Shown here: one piece after another, positions 33,843 to 41,637 of the stretch | Layout of the letters: every line of letters starts with the position of its first letter | Position numbering within the stretch: position 1 is the stretch's first letter | Origin: Micromonospora carbonacea | Lineage (GTDB): Bacteria; Actinomycetota; Actinomycetes; Mycobacteriales; Micromonosporaceae | Length of the DNA: 64,000 bases | NCBI RefSeq assembly: GCF_014205165.1 | Contig: NZ_JACHMZ010000001.1 | Coordinates: 6,554,501 to 6,618,500, forward strand | Direction: 5' to 3' | The notes under the pieces: generated by a model | Seen by the model: only the letters and a program-made list of their open reading frames with translations | Database searches by the model: none | What the model was told of the DNA's origin: nothing | Translations under genes and position numbers: made by a program

Positions 33843-34523
33843 TCAGGCGGTGGGGGCGGGGGCCGGGGTGGTGACGCCCGCAGCGGCGGCGGCCGACGCC
33901 TCCACGTGCCGGTGCAGGTATTCGCGGATGAGCGCCTTGGCCTCGGCGAGCACCCGCTCGTCGCCCTCGGCGTTGCGCCGGAAGGCCAGCTTGATCAGGG
34001 CGTCGGCGGCCTCGACGGCGATCTCCAGGCAGAACCGCAGGCGCGGCTCGTCGACCATCCCGAACCGCTCGGTGAGCACCCGGGCGAGCTGGTCGGCGAT
34101 GACGCCGTTGTTGTCCCGCTGCTCGTCCAGCAGGTGCAGGTCGACCACGTCGCCGAAGTGCAGGGTGCGGAACCCGGGGACGGTGCGGTGCATCGTGATG
34201 TACTCGTCGATCCCCGCGTCGACGCCGTCCCACCAGTGCGTCAGGTCGTCCGAGGCGAACCGCTCGTCGAGCCGCTGGAGGTAGGATTCCATCGTGCGCA
34301 GGGTCAGCGCCTGCACGATCGCCCGCTTGTCCGGGAAGAACTGGTAGACCGACCCGATCGCCACCTCGGCGCGCTCGGCGAGCAGGGTCGTGGTCAGCCC
34401 CTCGTACCCCACCTCGTCGACGAGTTCGGCGCAGGCGTCCAGCATCCGCTGGACCCGCGCGACGCTTCGACCCTGGACCGGCACCCGGCGCAACGGCCCG
34501 GTCGTGGCGGCTGGTGTGGACAC
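33843..34523 (-). CDS. TetR-family transcriptional regulator
   Basis: A 226-residue repressor. The DNA-binding part is VQRMLDACAELVDEVGYEGL, then TTTLLAERAEVAIGSVYQFF and PDKRAIVQAL, typical TetR. The rest is helical and binds the ligand. The GTG at 34523 is preceded by AGGGGGG about 9 nt away. The gene lies divergent to the FAD-linked oxidase gene, and a perfect-arm palindrome lies in its own predicted promoter, so it likely represses itself and perhaps the oxidase. Confidence 0.88.
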   Translation of the reverse strand: MSTPAATTGPLRRVPVQGRSVARVQRMLDACAELVDEVGYEGLTTTLLAERAEVAIGSVYQFFPDKRAIVQALTLRTMESYLQRLDERFASDDLTHWWDGVDAGIDEYITMHRTVPGFRTLHFGDVVDLHLLDEQRDNNGVIADQLARVLTERFGMVDEPRLRFCLEIAVEAADALIKLAFRRNAEGDERVLAEAKALIREYLHRHVEASAAAAAGVTTPAPAPTA

Positions 34524-34549
34524 TCGGCGCCACCCCCCTTCGACGGATG

Positions 34550-34578
34550 AACATATCTGCACGTCACGAGTACGTGAC
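34550..34578 (-). promoter_or_regulatory. tetR promoter -10 and candidate TetR operator
   Basis: On the minus strand TATGTT (34555-34550) is the -10 of the TetR gene. The palindrome GTCACG-AGTA-CGTGAC (34563-34578) covers its spacer and -35 area, the normal position for autorepression. Confidence 0.6.
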
Positions 34579-34611
34579 TACCGGTACAACGAGCGGACCT
34601 GGATTGCGGTA

Positions 34612-34640
34612 TTTACCAGGCACAACGTTCCTGATATGAA
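34612..34640 (+). promoter_or_regulatory. Promoter of the FAD-linked oxidase gene
   Basis: TTTACC (34612-34617), a 17-bp spacer and TATGAA (34635-34640), with about 24 nt from the predicted start of transcription to the ATG. Confidence 0.6.
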
Positions 34641-34670
34641 GACATCTCACATTCACGTCGAGGAGCGCGC

Positions 34671-35987
34671 ATGGGCAGCACGACCCCGCCGAGCCCCCAC
34701 TGGCGCAACTGGGCCGGCAACCAGCGCAGCACCGCCACCACCATCCTCCGCCCCCGTACGATCGCCGACGTCGCCGCCGCCGTCCAGGCCGCCGCCGCTG
34801 CCGGCGAGCGGATCCGGCCCGTCGGCAGCGGCCACTCCTTCACGGCCGTGGCGTGCGCCGACGACCGCCGGATGGAGCTGACCGACCTCGACACCGAGAC
34901 CCGGGTCGACCGCGACCGACGCCTGGTCACCGTACCGGCAGGGATGCCCCTGCACCGACTCAACGCCCTGCTCGCCGGGCACGGGCTGGCGCTGCCCAAC
35001 CTCGGCGACATCGACGCGCAGACCGTCGCCGGGGCGATCTCCACCGGCACCCACGGCACCGGCGCGGCCTACGGCTGCCTGTCGACCTTCGTCGAGGCGC
35101 TCACCCTGATCACCGGCACCGGGGAGGTGCTGCACTGCTCCGCCGACGAACACCCGGACGTCTTCGCCGCCGCCCGCGTCTCCCTCGGCGCCCTCGGCGT
35201 GCTGACCGAGGTGACCCTGCGCGTCGTCGACGCGTTCGTGCTGCGCGCCCACGAACGCCCCGCCGCCCTCGACGACGTCCTCGCCGACCTGCCCACGCTG
35301 GTCGCCGCGCACGACCACGCCGAGTTCTTCTGGTTCCCCTACACCGACCGGGTGCAGCTCAAGACCAACGACCGGGTGCCCGCCGACGACCGGCCGCTGC
35401 CCCGCTGGCGGGCCTGGCTCGACGACGACTTCCTCGCCAACACCATCTTCGCCGGCCTCTGCCGGCTCGGCCGCGCCGCGCCGCGCCTGGTGCCCGCGAT
35501 CAACGCGGCCTCCGCCCGGGCGCTCAGCGAACGCACCTACACCGGCCGCTCCGACGCGGTCTTCTGCACCCCGCGCCGGGTCCGCTTCATGGAGATGGAG
35601 TACGGCCTGCCGCGCGCCGCCCTGCCCGAGGCCCTGGCCGAGGTGCGCCGCATCGTCGACAGGCTCCCGTTCAAGGTGCAGTTCCCCGTCGAGGTGCGCT
35701 TCACCGCCGGCGACGACATCTGGCTCTCCCACGGGTACGCGCGCGACTCGGCGTACATCGCCGTCCACCAGTACCTCGGCGCGCCCTACGAGCCGTACTT
35801 CCGGGCCGTCGAGGAGGCCGCCGCCGGGCTGGGCGGCCGCCCCCACTGGGGCAAGCTGCACTGGCGCGACGCGGAGTCACTGGCACCGGCGTACCCGAAG
35901 TTCGCCGACTTCCGCTCCGTCCGCCACCGCCTGGACCCGCAGGGAGTCTTCGACTCCCCCCACCTGACCACCCTCCTGGGCCCCTGA
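34671..35987 (+). CDS. FAD-binding D-arabinono-1,4-lactone oxidase-type oxidase
   Basis: A 438-residue flavoenzyme of the VAO/ALO group. The FAD domain has RTIADVAAAVQAAAAAGERI, RPVGSGHSFTAVACAD and AQTVAGAISTGTHGTGAAYG. The C-terminal ALO domain has RFMEMEYGLPRAALPEALAE and the conserved PHWGKLHW near the active site. No His is placed as in the covalent 8-alpha-histidyl motif GSGHSP exactly; GSGHSF is close. It should oxidise a sugar lactone, alditol or similar with O2 or an electron carrier. GAGGAG lies 5 nt before the ATG. The TetR gene is divergent. Confidence 0.86.
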   Translation: MGSTTPPSPHWRNWAGNQRSTATTILRPRTIADVAAAVQAAAAAGERIRPVGSGHSFTAVACADDRRMELTDLDTETRVDRDRRLVTVPAGMPLHRLNALLAGHGLALPNLGDIDAQTVAGAISTGTHGTGAAYGCLSTFVEALTLITGTGEVLHCSADEHPDVFAAARVSLGALGVLTEVTLRVVDAFVLRAHERPAALDDVLADLPTLVAAHDHAEFFWFPYTDRVQLKTNDRVPADDRPLPRWRAWLDDDFLANTIFAGLCRLGRAAPRLVPAINAASARALSERTYTGRSDAVFCTPRRVRFMEMEYGLPRAALPEALAEVRRIVDRLPFKVQFPVEVRFTAGDDIWLSHGYARDSAYIAVHQYLGAPYEPYFRAVEEAAAGLGGRPHWGKLHWRDAESLAPAYPKFADFRSVRHRLDPQGVFDSPHLTTLLGP

Positions 35988-36002
35988 CAGGCACCCCTCG
36001 CA

Positions 36003-36050
36003 AATCTTGGAAGAAACTGGCCCTTGGAGGGGCCGGAATCTTCCAAGATT
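36003..36050. repeat. 48-bp palindromic element, left of the DUF559 gene
   Basis: Outer arms AATCTTGGAAGA and TCTTCCAAGATT pair perfectly (12 bp); inner arms GGCCC and GGGGCC form a second stem. It lies between the oxidase and DUF559 genes, which converge, and would terminate both. It closely matches the copy at 37085-37132. Confidence 0.85.
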
Positions 36051-36062
36051 GTCTCGACGGCG

Positions 36063-37028
36063 TCAGCCGGGCCAGCCGGCGGCACGCAGGGCGGCGCGCA
36101 ACTGGTCCACCACCTCCTCGGGGCGGTCGCGGACGGCCCAGGACGGGAAGCGGAGCACCCGGTCGCCGTCGATCCAGAGCGCATTCTGCCGGCGCATGTC
36201 GGCCCACGCCGCGCGGGGATCGAGGTGCTGACCACCGTCGACCTCGACGTGCACCCCCCACTCGTCGAAGTAGGCGTCGAGGTAGCGACGCCGCCCGGTA
36301 GCGTCGCATCGAACCTTCTGCCGGGTCGGCTCGGGCAGCCCGGCGCGCCGGACGAGGCCCAGGAAGCCCAACTCGGCGAGGGAGTGCGCGCCGCCGGCCG
36401 CGTCTGCGGCGGTGCCCAGGATCAGCCTCCGCCGGCGGGCCCGGGGCAGCCGGTCGAGCACCCGTCGCAGGTCGTCGCCACCGACCAGGCGCTGTTGGAA
36501 GCCGGCGGCGATCACCGCCCTGGCCTCGTCGTCGCTTCCGGCCCACTGCGCGGCGTCGACGATCGACCGGGCCGGCATCGTGCGGCGGGGCTGCCCGATG
36601 GCGTACACGTCCTCGTCCGGTAGGCAGGTCGTCCGGTGTGCCACGACTCCCGGCGGCAGCGGCCCTCGCCGACGGTCGGCCGGCAGCAGCAGGTGGACGG
36701 GGCGACCGGGGAAGCCACGCAACCCACCCGCTTGGGCGGCGGTCAGCCCACCGAGCACCGCCGCCGGTCCGGCGGCGAGCACGCCGATCCACCGGAGCTG
36801 ATCAGCGCCCACCGGACCGTTGTGGGTCACGAACACCGCCCGGTGCACCTGCCGCCAGCGGTGGCTGTCGACCCGGTGCCGGATCGCCTTGCGGGATAGG
36901 TGCCGCAGCGCCTGGCCGAGGCTGATCACCTCGTCCTGGTGGAAGAGCAGCCAGGTCAGCTCGTCGGCGTCGTCGCCCGGCAGCGCCCGCCGCCACCCCG
37001 CCCAGCCCCGCCCGCCACGAAGACCCAC
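36063..37028 (-). CDS. DUF559 (Vsr-like) protein with AbiEi-type helix-turn-helix
   Basis: A 321-residue protein. The N-terminal 60 residues contain a helix-turn-helix like AbiEi antitoxins (VISLGQALRHLSRKAIRHRV, then DSHRWRQVHRAVFV). The middle is an AbiEi_3/4-like part with LGGLTAAQAGGLRGF. The C-terminal part has RRYLDAYFDEWGVHVEVDGG, QHLDPRAAWADMRRQNALWI and RVLRFPSWAVRD, the PD-(D/E)xK Vsr-like DUF559 fold. Its Asp, Glu and Gln/His are where metal would bind. It could be a DNA nuclease or regulator. It is bracketed on both sides by nearly identical 48-bp palindromes. GTG start 37028 is uncertain; the first 20 residues are Gly/Arg-rich. Confidence 0.75.
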   Translation of the reverse strand: MGLRGGRGWAGWRRALPGDDADELTWLLFHQDEVISLGQALRHLSRKAIRHRVDSHRWRQVHRAVFVTHNGPVGADQLRWIGVLAAGPAAVLGGLTAAQAGGLRGFPGRPVHLLLPADRRRGPLPPGVVAHRTTCLPDEDVYAIGQPRRTMPARSIVDAAQWAGSDDEARAVIAAGFQQRLVGGDDLRRVLDRLPRARRRRLILGTAADAAGGAHSLAELGFLGLVRRAGLPEPTRQKVRCDATGRRRYLDAYFDEWGVHVEVDGGQHLDPRAAWADMRRQNALWIDGDRVLRFPSWAVRDRPEEVVDQLRAALRAAGWPG

Positions 37029-37082
37029 GACAGAAACCCTGCCGCACGGCCCGCCACCCCCGCTGCCCCTGTGGACAACGGC

Positions 37083-37134
37083 GAGATCTTGGAAGAATGT
37101 GGCCCCTCCGGGGGCCTGAGTCTTCCAAGATCTC
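37083..37134. repeat. Palindromic element, right of the DUF559 gene, overlapping the topA stop
   Basis: GAGATCTTGGAAGA and TCTTCCAAGATCTC pair perfectly over 14 bp, with inner arms GGCCCC and GGGGCC. The core (37085-37132) aligns without gaps to 36003-36050. Its end overlaps two bases of the topA TGA stop codon, so it may end the topA transcript. Confidence 0.85.
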
Positions 37135-39964
37135 AGGTGGTGGCTTTTCTGGGGGGTGTCGCCTTCTTGGCCGGGGTCGCCTTCTTGGTCGCCGTGGACT
37201 TCGCAGCCGCCGTCGTCTTCGTGGCGGCGGCGGTCTTCTTCGCCGCCGTGGTCTTCTTCGTGGCCGTCGTCTTCTTCGCAGCCGGGGCCTTCTTCGCCGC
37301 CGCCTTCTTCTTCGGGGCCGGGCCCTTCGCCCGCTTCTCGGCGAGCATCTCGGAGGCTTCCTCGACGGTCAGCGCCTCCGGGGTCTGCCCCCGCCGCAGG
37401 GACGCGTTGAACTCGCCGTCGGTCACGTACGGGCCGAACCGGCCGTCCTTGATCACCAGCGGCTTCTCGGTCAGCGGGTCGACGCCCATCTCCCGCAGCG
37501 GCGGCGCGGCGGCCCGACGCTGGCGGGTCTTCGGGGCGGCCAGCAGGGCCAGCGCCTCGTCCAGCGTGACGGTGAACATCTTGTCTTCCGAGTCCAGCGA
37601 GCGGAACTCGTCGCCCTGCTTGACGTACGGGCCGTAGCGGCCGTTGTTGGCGAGGACCTCCGCGCCGTCGGGGGCCACCCCAACCAGCCGGGGCAGGCTG
37701 AGCAGCTTCAACGCCTCGTCGAGGGTGAGCGAGTCCGGCGACTGCGTGCGCAGCAGCGACGACTTGCGTTCACCGCTGGCCACGTACGGGCCGAACCGGC
37801 CGGACTTGAGCAGGATCGGCTCACCGGTCGACGGGTCGTCGCCGAGCTTGCGCTCGCCGCCCCCGCCGAGGAACAGCTCGTGCACCTTCTCCGGGGTCAG
37901 CTCGTCGGGGGCCAGCCCCTCGGGGATCGGCGCCCGGTCACCCTGGCCGCCGCCCTCCTCGCCCTCACCGTGGGCCGCCGGCTCCTCGCCGGGCACGCCC
38001 CGCTGGAGGTACGGCCCGTAGCGCCCCACCCGGACGACGACCTCGCGGCCCTCGTCGTCGGTGTGCAGGGGGATCGAGTTGACGCTGCGCGCGTCGATCT
38101 CGCTGAGGTTCTCCGTGACCAGCTTCTTCAGCCCGCCGGAGCGCGCGATGTCCTGGTCACCCGCCCCGTTGGAGCTGCCGAAGTAGAACGCGGTGAGGAA
38201 GTCGACGGCGGCGTGGTCGCCACCGGCGATCTCGTCCAGCTCGTTCTCCATGCTGGCGGTGAAGTTGTAGTCGACCAGCCGGGGGTAGTGCCGCTCCAGC
38301 AGGCCGATCACCGCGAACGCCAGGAACGACGGGATGAGCGCCTGGCCGCGCTTGCTGACGTACCCCCGGTCCTGGATCGTCTGCATGATCGACGCGTAGG
38401 TGGAGGGGCGGCCGATGCCCAGCTCCTCCAGGGCCTTGACCAGCGACGCCTCCGTGTACCGCGACGGCGGCTGGGTGTGGTGGCCCTGGGCGGCCAGCTC
38501 GTCGGCGGTCAGCGGCTGGTCCTTGACCAGGTTGGGCAGCCGGCGCTCGGCGTCCTCGGCCTCGGCGTTCTCGTCGTCGGACGACTCGACGTACGCGCGC
38601 AGGAAGCCCGGGTCGGTGATCGTCTTGCCGGTCGCGCCGAAGTCGGCCTCCTCGCTGGCGGAGGAGACGGCGCGGATCCGCACCGAGACGCTGGAGCCGA
38701 CGGCGTCGGTCATCTGCGAGGCGATGGTGCGCCGCCAGATCAGCTCGTAGAGCTTGAACTCCTCGCCGGACAGCTCCCGGGCCACCTCGCCCGGGGTGCG
38801 GAAGTTGTCCCCCGCCGGGCGGATCGCCTCGTGCGCCTCCTGCGCGTTCTTCACCTTGCCGGTGTAGCGGCGCGGCTCCGGCGGCACGCTGCGCTCGCCG
38901 TACAGCTCGACGATCTGCCGACGGGCCGCCGCGATGGCGGTCTCCGACAGGTTCACCGAGTCGGTACGCATGTAGGTGATGTAGCCGTTCTCGTAGAGCC
39001 GCTGCGCGGTGCGCATCGTCTGCTGCGACGAGAACCGCAGCTTGCGGGCCGCCTCCTGCTGGAGGGTGGAGGTGATGAACGGCGCGTACGGGCGGCGGCG
39101 GTAGGGCTTCTCCTCGACCCGGGTGACCGTGAACGGCCGCCCCGCGAGGCGGGCCGCCAGCCCACGCGCGCCGCCCTCGTCGAGGTGCACGACGCCCGCG
39201 CCGGGCCGCACCTTGCCGGTGGTCGGCTCGAAGTCCTTGCCGGTGGCGATCCGGTCGCCGTTCAGCGCGACGAGGGTGGCGTTGAAGGTGCGCGGCCCCT
39301 CGCCCGGCCTCGCCACAGCGAGGGTGGCCAGGATGTCCCAGTATTCGGCGGTGCGGAAGGCCATCCGCTGCCGCTCGCGCTCGACCACGATCCGGGTCGC
39401 CACGGACTGCACCCGGCCCGCCGAGAGCTTCGGCATGACCTTCTTCCACAGCACCGGGGAGACCTCGTAGCCGTAGAGCCGGTCGAGGATGCGCCGGGCC
39501 TCCTGCGCGTCGACCAGGTCCCGGTCGATCTCGCGGGGGTTGGCCACCGCCGCCTGGATCGCCGGCTTGGTGATCTCGTGGAAGACCATCCGCTTGACCG
39601 GCACCTTGGGCTTCAACGTCTCCACCAGGTGCCAGGCGATCGCCTCGCCCTCGCGGTCCTCGTCGGTGGCCAGGAAGATCTCGTCGACCTCCTTGGCCAG
39701 CTTGACCAGCTTGCTGATCTGCTGGCGGCGGTCGGGCGAGACCACGTAGAGGGCGTGGAAGCCGTTGTCGACGTCCACCCCGAGCCGGGCCCACGGCTCG
39801 CCCTTGTACTTGGCGGGCACGTCGGCGGCGTTGCGTGGCAGGTCGCGGACGTGACCGAAGCTGGCCTCCACGACGTACCCCGGGCCGAGATAGCCCGAGA
39901 TCGTCTTGGCCTTCGCCGGTGACTCGACGATGACCAGACGGGTGGTCCTGGCGTTGCTCGGCAC
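37133..39964 (-). CDS. topA: DNA topoisomerase I
   Basis: A 943-residue type IA topoisomerase. It has the TOPRIM start RLVIVESPAKAKTISGYLG, ATDEDREGEAIAWHLVE, the active-site Tyr in ENGYITYMRTDSVNLSE, and EAHEAIRPAGDN. The C-terminal half carries several repeated GRYGPYV/GRFGPYV modules typical of actinobacterial TopA. The last about 65 residues are Lys/Ala/Thr repeats (AKKTTATKKTTAAKKTAAAT) that likely bind DNA as in mycobacterial and Streptomyces TopA. The enzyme relaxes negative supercoils. The GTG start at 39964 begins the family sequence VPSNARTTRLVIVESPAKAK. Confidence 0.93.
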   Translation of the reverse strand: MPSNARTTRLVIVESPAKAKTISGYLGPGYVVEASFGHVRDLPRNAADVPAKYKGEPWARLGVDVDNGFHALYVVSPDRRQQISKLVKLAKEVDEIFLATDEDREGEAIAWHLVETLKPKVPVKRMVFHEITKPAIQAAVANPREIDRDLVDAQEARRILDRLYGYEVSPVLWKKVMPKLSAGRVQSVATRIVVERERQRMAFRTAEYWDILATLAVARPGEGPRTFNATLVALNGDRIATGKDFEPTTGKVRPGAGVVHLDEGGARGLAARLAGRPFTVTRVEEKPYRRRPYAPFITSTLQQEAARKLRFSSQQTMRTAQRLYENGYITYMRTDSVNLSETAIAAARRQIVELYGERSVPPEPRRYTGKVKNAQEAHEAIRPAGDNFRTPGEVARELSGEEFKLYELIWRRTIASQMTDAVGSSVSVRIRAVSSASEEADFGATGKTITDPGFLRAYVESSDDENAEAEDAERRLPNLVKDQPLTADELAAQGHHTQPPSRYTEASLVKALEELGIGRPSTYASIMQTIQDRGYVSKRGQALIPSFLAFAVIGLLERHYPRLVDYNFTASMENELDEIAGGDHAAVDFLTAFYFGSSNGAGDQDIARSGGLKKLVTENLSEIDARSVNSIPLHTDDEGREVVVRVGRYGPYLQRGVPGEEPAAHGEGEEGGGQGDRAPIPEGLAPDELTPEKVHELFLGGGGERKLGDDPSTGEPILLKSGRFGPYVASGERKSSLLRTQSPDSLTLDEALKLLSLPRLVGVAPDGAEVLANNGRYGPYVKQGDEFRSLDSEDKMFTVTLDEALALLAAPKTRQRRAAAPPLREMGVDPLTEKPLVIKDGRFGPYVTDGEFNASLRRGQTPEALTVEEASEMLAEKRAKGPAPKKKAAAKKAPAAKKTTATKKTTAAKKTAAATKTTAAAKSTATKKATPAKKATPPRKATT

Positions 39965-40350
39965 GTCTCCTGCGACCTCACTCCTGCTCGTGGCCGGCCG
40001 ATCCGGGGCGCGGACCACCCGCGGTCCGCCGGAACCGCCGGCGGTCCGGATGTCCAACGTAACGCGCCGTCCGGGTTCCGGGTTTCGCGGGCGGCAAACC
40101 GCCCACGCCGCTTCCCGGGGCACCGGCGACGGTCTTGCCGGACGGCGCCACCGTACACCGTGGGTAGGCCCTCGGGCGGGCCACTGTGACGACGCCGCCT
40201 CTCGGTGGACGCCCGACCAGCCGCTCCGCCGTCGTCGCCCGACGGCCGGAGTGTCCTTGATCGGACACCGGGGGAGGCCCGGCCGGCGACGTTCCGGCCG
40301 GCTCGGGGCGTGCCGCCCCGCCCGGCTCAGCCGGCGGCGGGCCAGTCGGC
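39965..40350. other. Intergenic region of 386 bp upstream of topA
   Basis: No gene is supported. It should hold the topA promoter; a TACGTT on the minus strand near 40055-40060 is a possible -10 without a clear -35. There is a small inverted repeat GTGTCC-TTGATC-GGACAC at 40251-40268. A GC-rich duplicated segment (GGCGGCGGGCCAGTCGG twice) lies at about 40331-40375, at the 3' end of the neighbouring gene. Confidence 0.5.
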
Positions 40351-40980
40351 TCAGGGGGCGGCGGGCCAGTCGGCGGCGGGCGCGGCGGGTGGGCGGTCGC
40401 CGATGAGGTCGGCGAGGCGGGCCAACCGGCGGCGGCCCGTGATCCGGTACGCCGGCCCGCCCGCCTGCGCGTCGAGCAGCACCGCCGGCAGGCCGACGGC
40501 GGCCAGGGCCGCGCCGGCCGGTTCCCGGCAGTGCTCGTCCGCCGCGCCGAGGCGGAGCAGGAACCCGGGCGGGTCGGCCGCCCCGGCGGCGGCCACCCAG
40601 AGCCGCAGCCGGCGGCCGTTGAGGTGGAACCCGGCGGGCGGCCGTTTCACCTCACCCGCCGTCGGCGGGTCGCGCAGCCAGGCCAGCGCGAGCGGCGCGA
40701 GGGTGCTCGCGTACGAGGTGCGCACCAGGTGCCGGCCGTCGGGGGTCGCCTCCCAGGTCGCGGCGATGCCGCGCCGGGACAGCTCGGCGACGAGCACGTG
40801 CACCCGCCAGGCGGCGTCCAGCACGATCGACAGCCGGGCGGTGCCGCCCATTCGGGACACCTCCCCTGGCCCGGCGAGCAGCCCGGCCAGGTCGGCGACG
40901 GACGGGTCCGCCGCCTCGGCGCCGAACAGGGAGAGCTGCCGCACCGGGTCGGGTGGTCGGTCGGGGGACGTCAGCGGCAC
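40351..40980 (-). CDS. Conserved hypothetical protein
   Basis: A 209-residue soluble protein of no recognised family. It has RLSIVLDAAWRVHVLVAELS, WEATPDGRHLVRTSYASTLA and AYRITGRRRLARLADLIGDR. The last block reads like a short helix-turn-helix or substrate-binding tail, but this is not certain. The GTG at 40980 has GAGG 7 nt upstream and overlaps the end of the lipoprotein gene by 10 bases, so the two are coupled. Confidence 0.65.
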   Translation of the reverse strand: MPLTSPDRPPDPVRQLSLFGAEAADPSVADLAGLLAGPGEVSRMGGTARLSIVLDAAWRVHVLVAELSRRGIAATWEATPDGRHLVRTSYASTLAPLALAWLRDPPTAGEVKRPPAGFHLNGRRLRLWVAAAGAADPPGFLLRLGAADEHCREPAGAALAAVGLPAVLLDAQAGGPAYRITGRRRLARLADLIGDRPPAAPAADWPAAP

Positions 40981-41513
40981 TCCGGGACCTCGTCGAAGGC
41001 CTGTCTGAGCTCTTCGGAGTCGAGCCGGCTGGTGTCCAGCGCGCTGGCGTCGTACTCCTTGTCGAGGGTCTCCACGGCCGCGCGCACCCCGTCGTAGAAG
41101 GCGGTGGCCTCGCCGGTGCCCAGCCCGTCGATGGTGTCGCGGGCCCGGCCGTACGCGTCGCGCACCTTGCCCAGGGACGCCTGGAAGCGGGCCGAGATCT
41201 CCTCGCCGTGCTCGGTCTCGGGGACGCCGGCCTGGTCGATCTTGCGGCGGGCGGTCTCGCTGGCGTCCGCCGCGCCGGCAAAGAGCCGCACCAGGTTCTC
41301 CTTCGCCTGCGCCGGGGTGGTCTGCGCGGTCATCTGCTGCTGGGTGCTGCTGGTCAGCTTGTTGATCTCGGCCCGCCACGGGCTGAGCGCCTCGCAGACC
41401 GACGCCGCCCACGCCCGCGGGCTGGGGCCGCCGCCGCACGCGGCCAGCGCCAGGACGAGCGTGGCGAGGACCGCCGTCAGCTTTCCGGCGGTCGCCGCCC
41501 GGCACGTGCGCAT
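40971..41513 (-). CDS. Lipoprotein
   Basis: A 180-residue exported lipoprotein. The signal peptide is LTAVLATLVLALAAC with the lipobox LAAC, so Cys26 would be lipidated. The mature part is helical and Glu/Ala-rich (WAASVCEALSPWRAEINKLT and RFQASLGKVRDAYGRARDTI) and has two more Cys. No enzyme motif is seen. It starts the operon with the hypothetical gene. Confidence 0.8.
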   Translation of the reverse strand: MRTCRAATAGKLTAVLATLVLALAACGGGPSPRAWAASVCEALSPWRAEINKLTSSTQQQMTAQTTPAQAKENLVRLFAGAADASETARRKIDQAGVPETEHGEEISARFQASLGKVRDAYGRARDTIDGLGTGEATAFYDGVRAAVETLDKEYDASALDTSRLDSEELRQAFDEVPECR

Positions 41514-41520
41514 GCGTTGC

Positions 41521-41526
41521 AGCGTA
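41521..41526 (-). promoter_or_regulatory. -10 box for the leaderless lipoprotein mRNA
   Basis: On the minus strand TACGCT lies 7 nt before the ATG at 41513. Confidence 0.5.
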
Positions 41527-41637
41527 CGGCCTCCGCGCCGTCGTGCCACGGGTCGGTTTGCCGCCCCGGGCCCGCCACGGGGGTGCGGGCTCCCGGCCGG
41601 CGGTGGTCGACCGGCCGGGAACCCGCTGTGTCACCGC

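Noticed and set aside
40251..40268. GTGTCC-TTGATC-GGACAC as an operator of topA
   Set aside because: Only 6-bp arms in GC-rich DNA and about 290 bp from the start codon; it could be chance.
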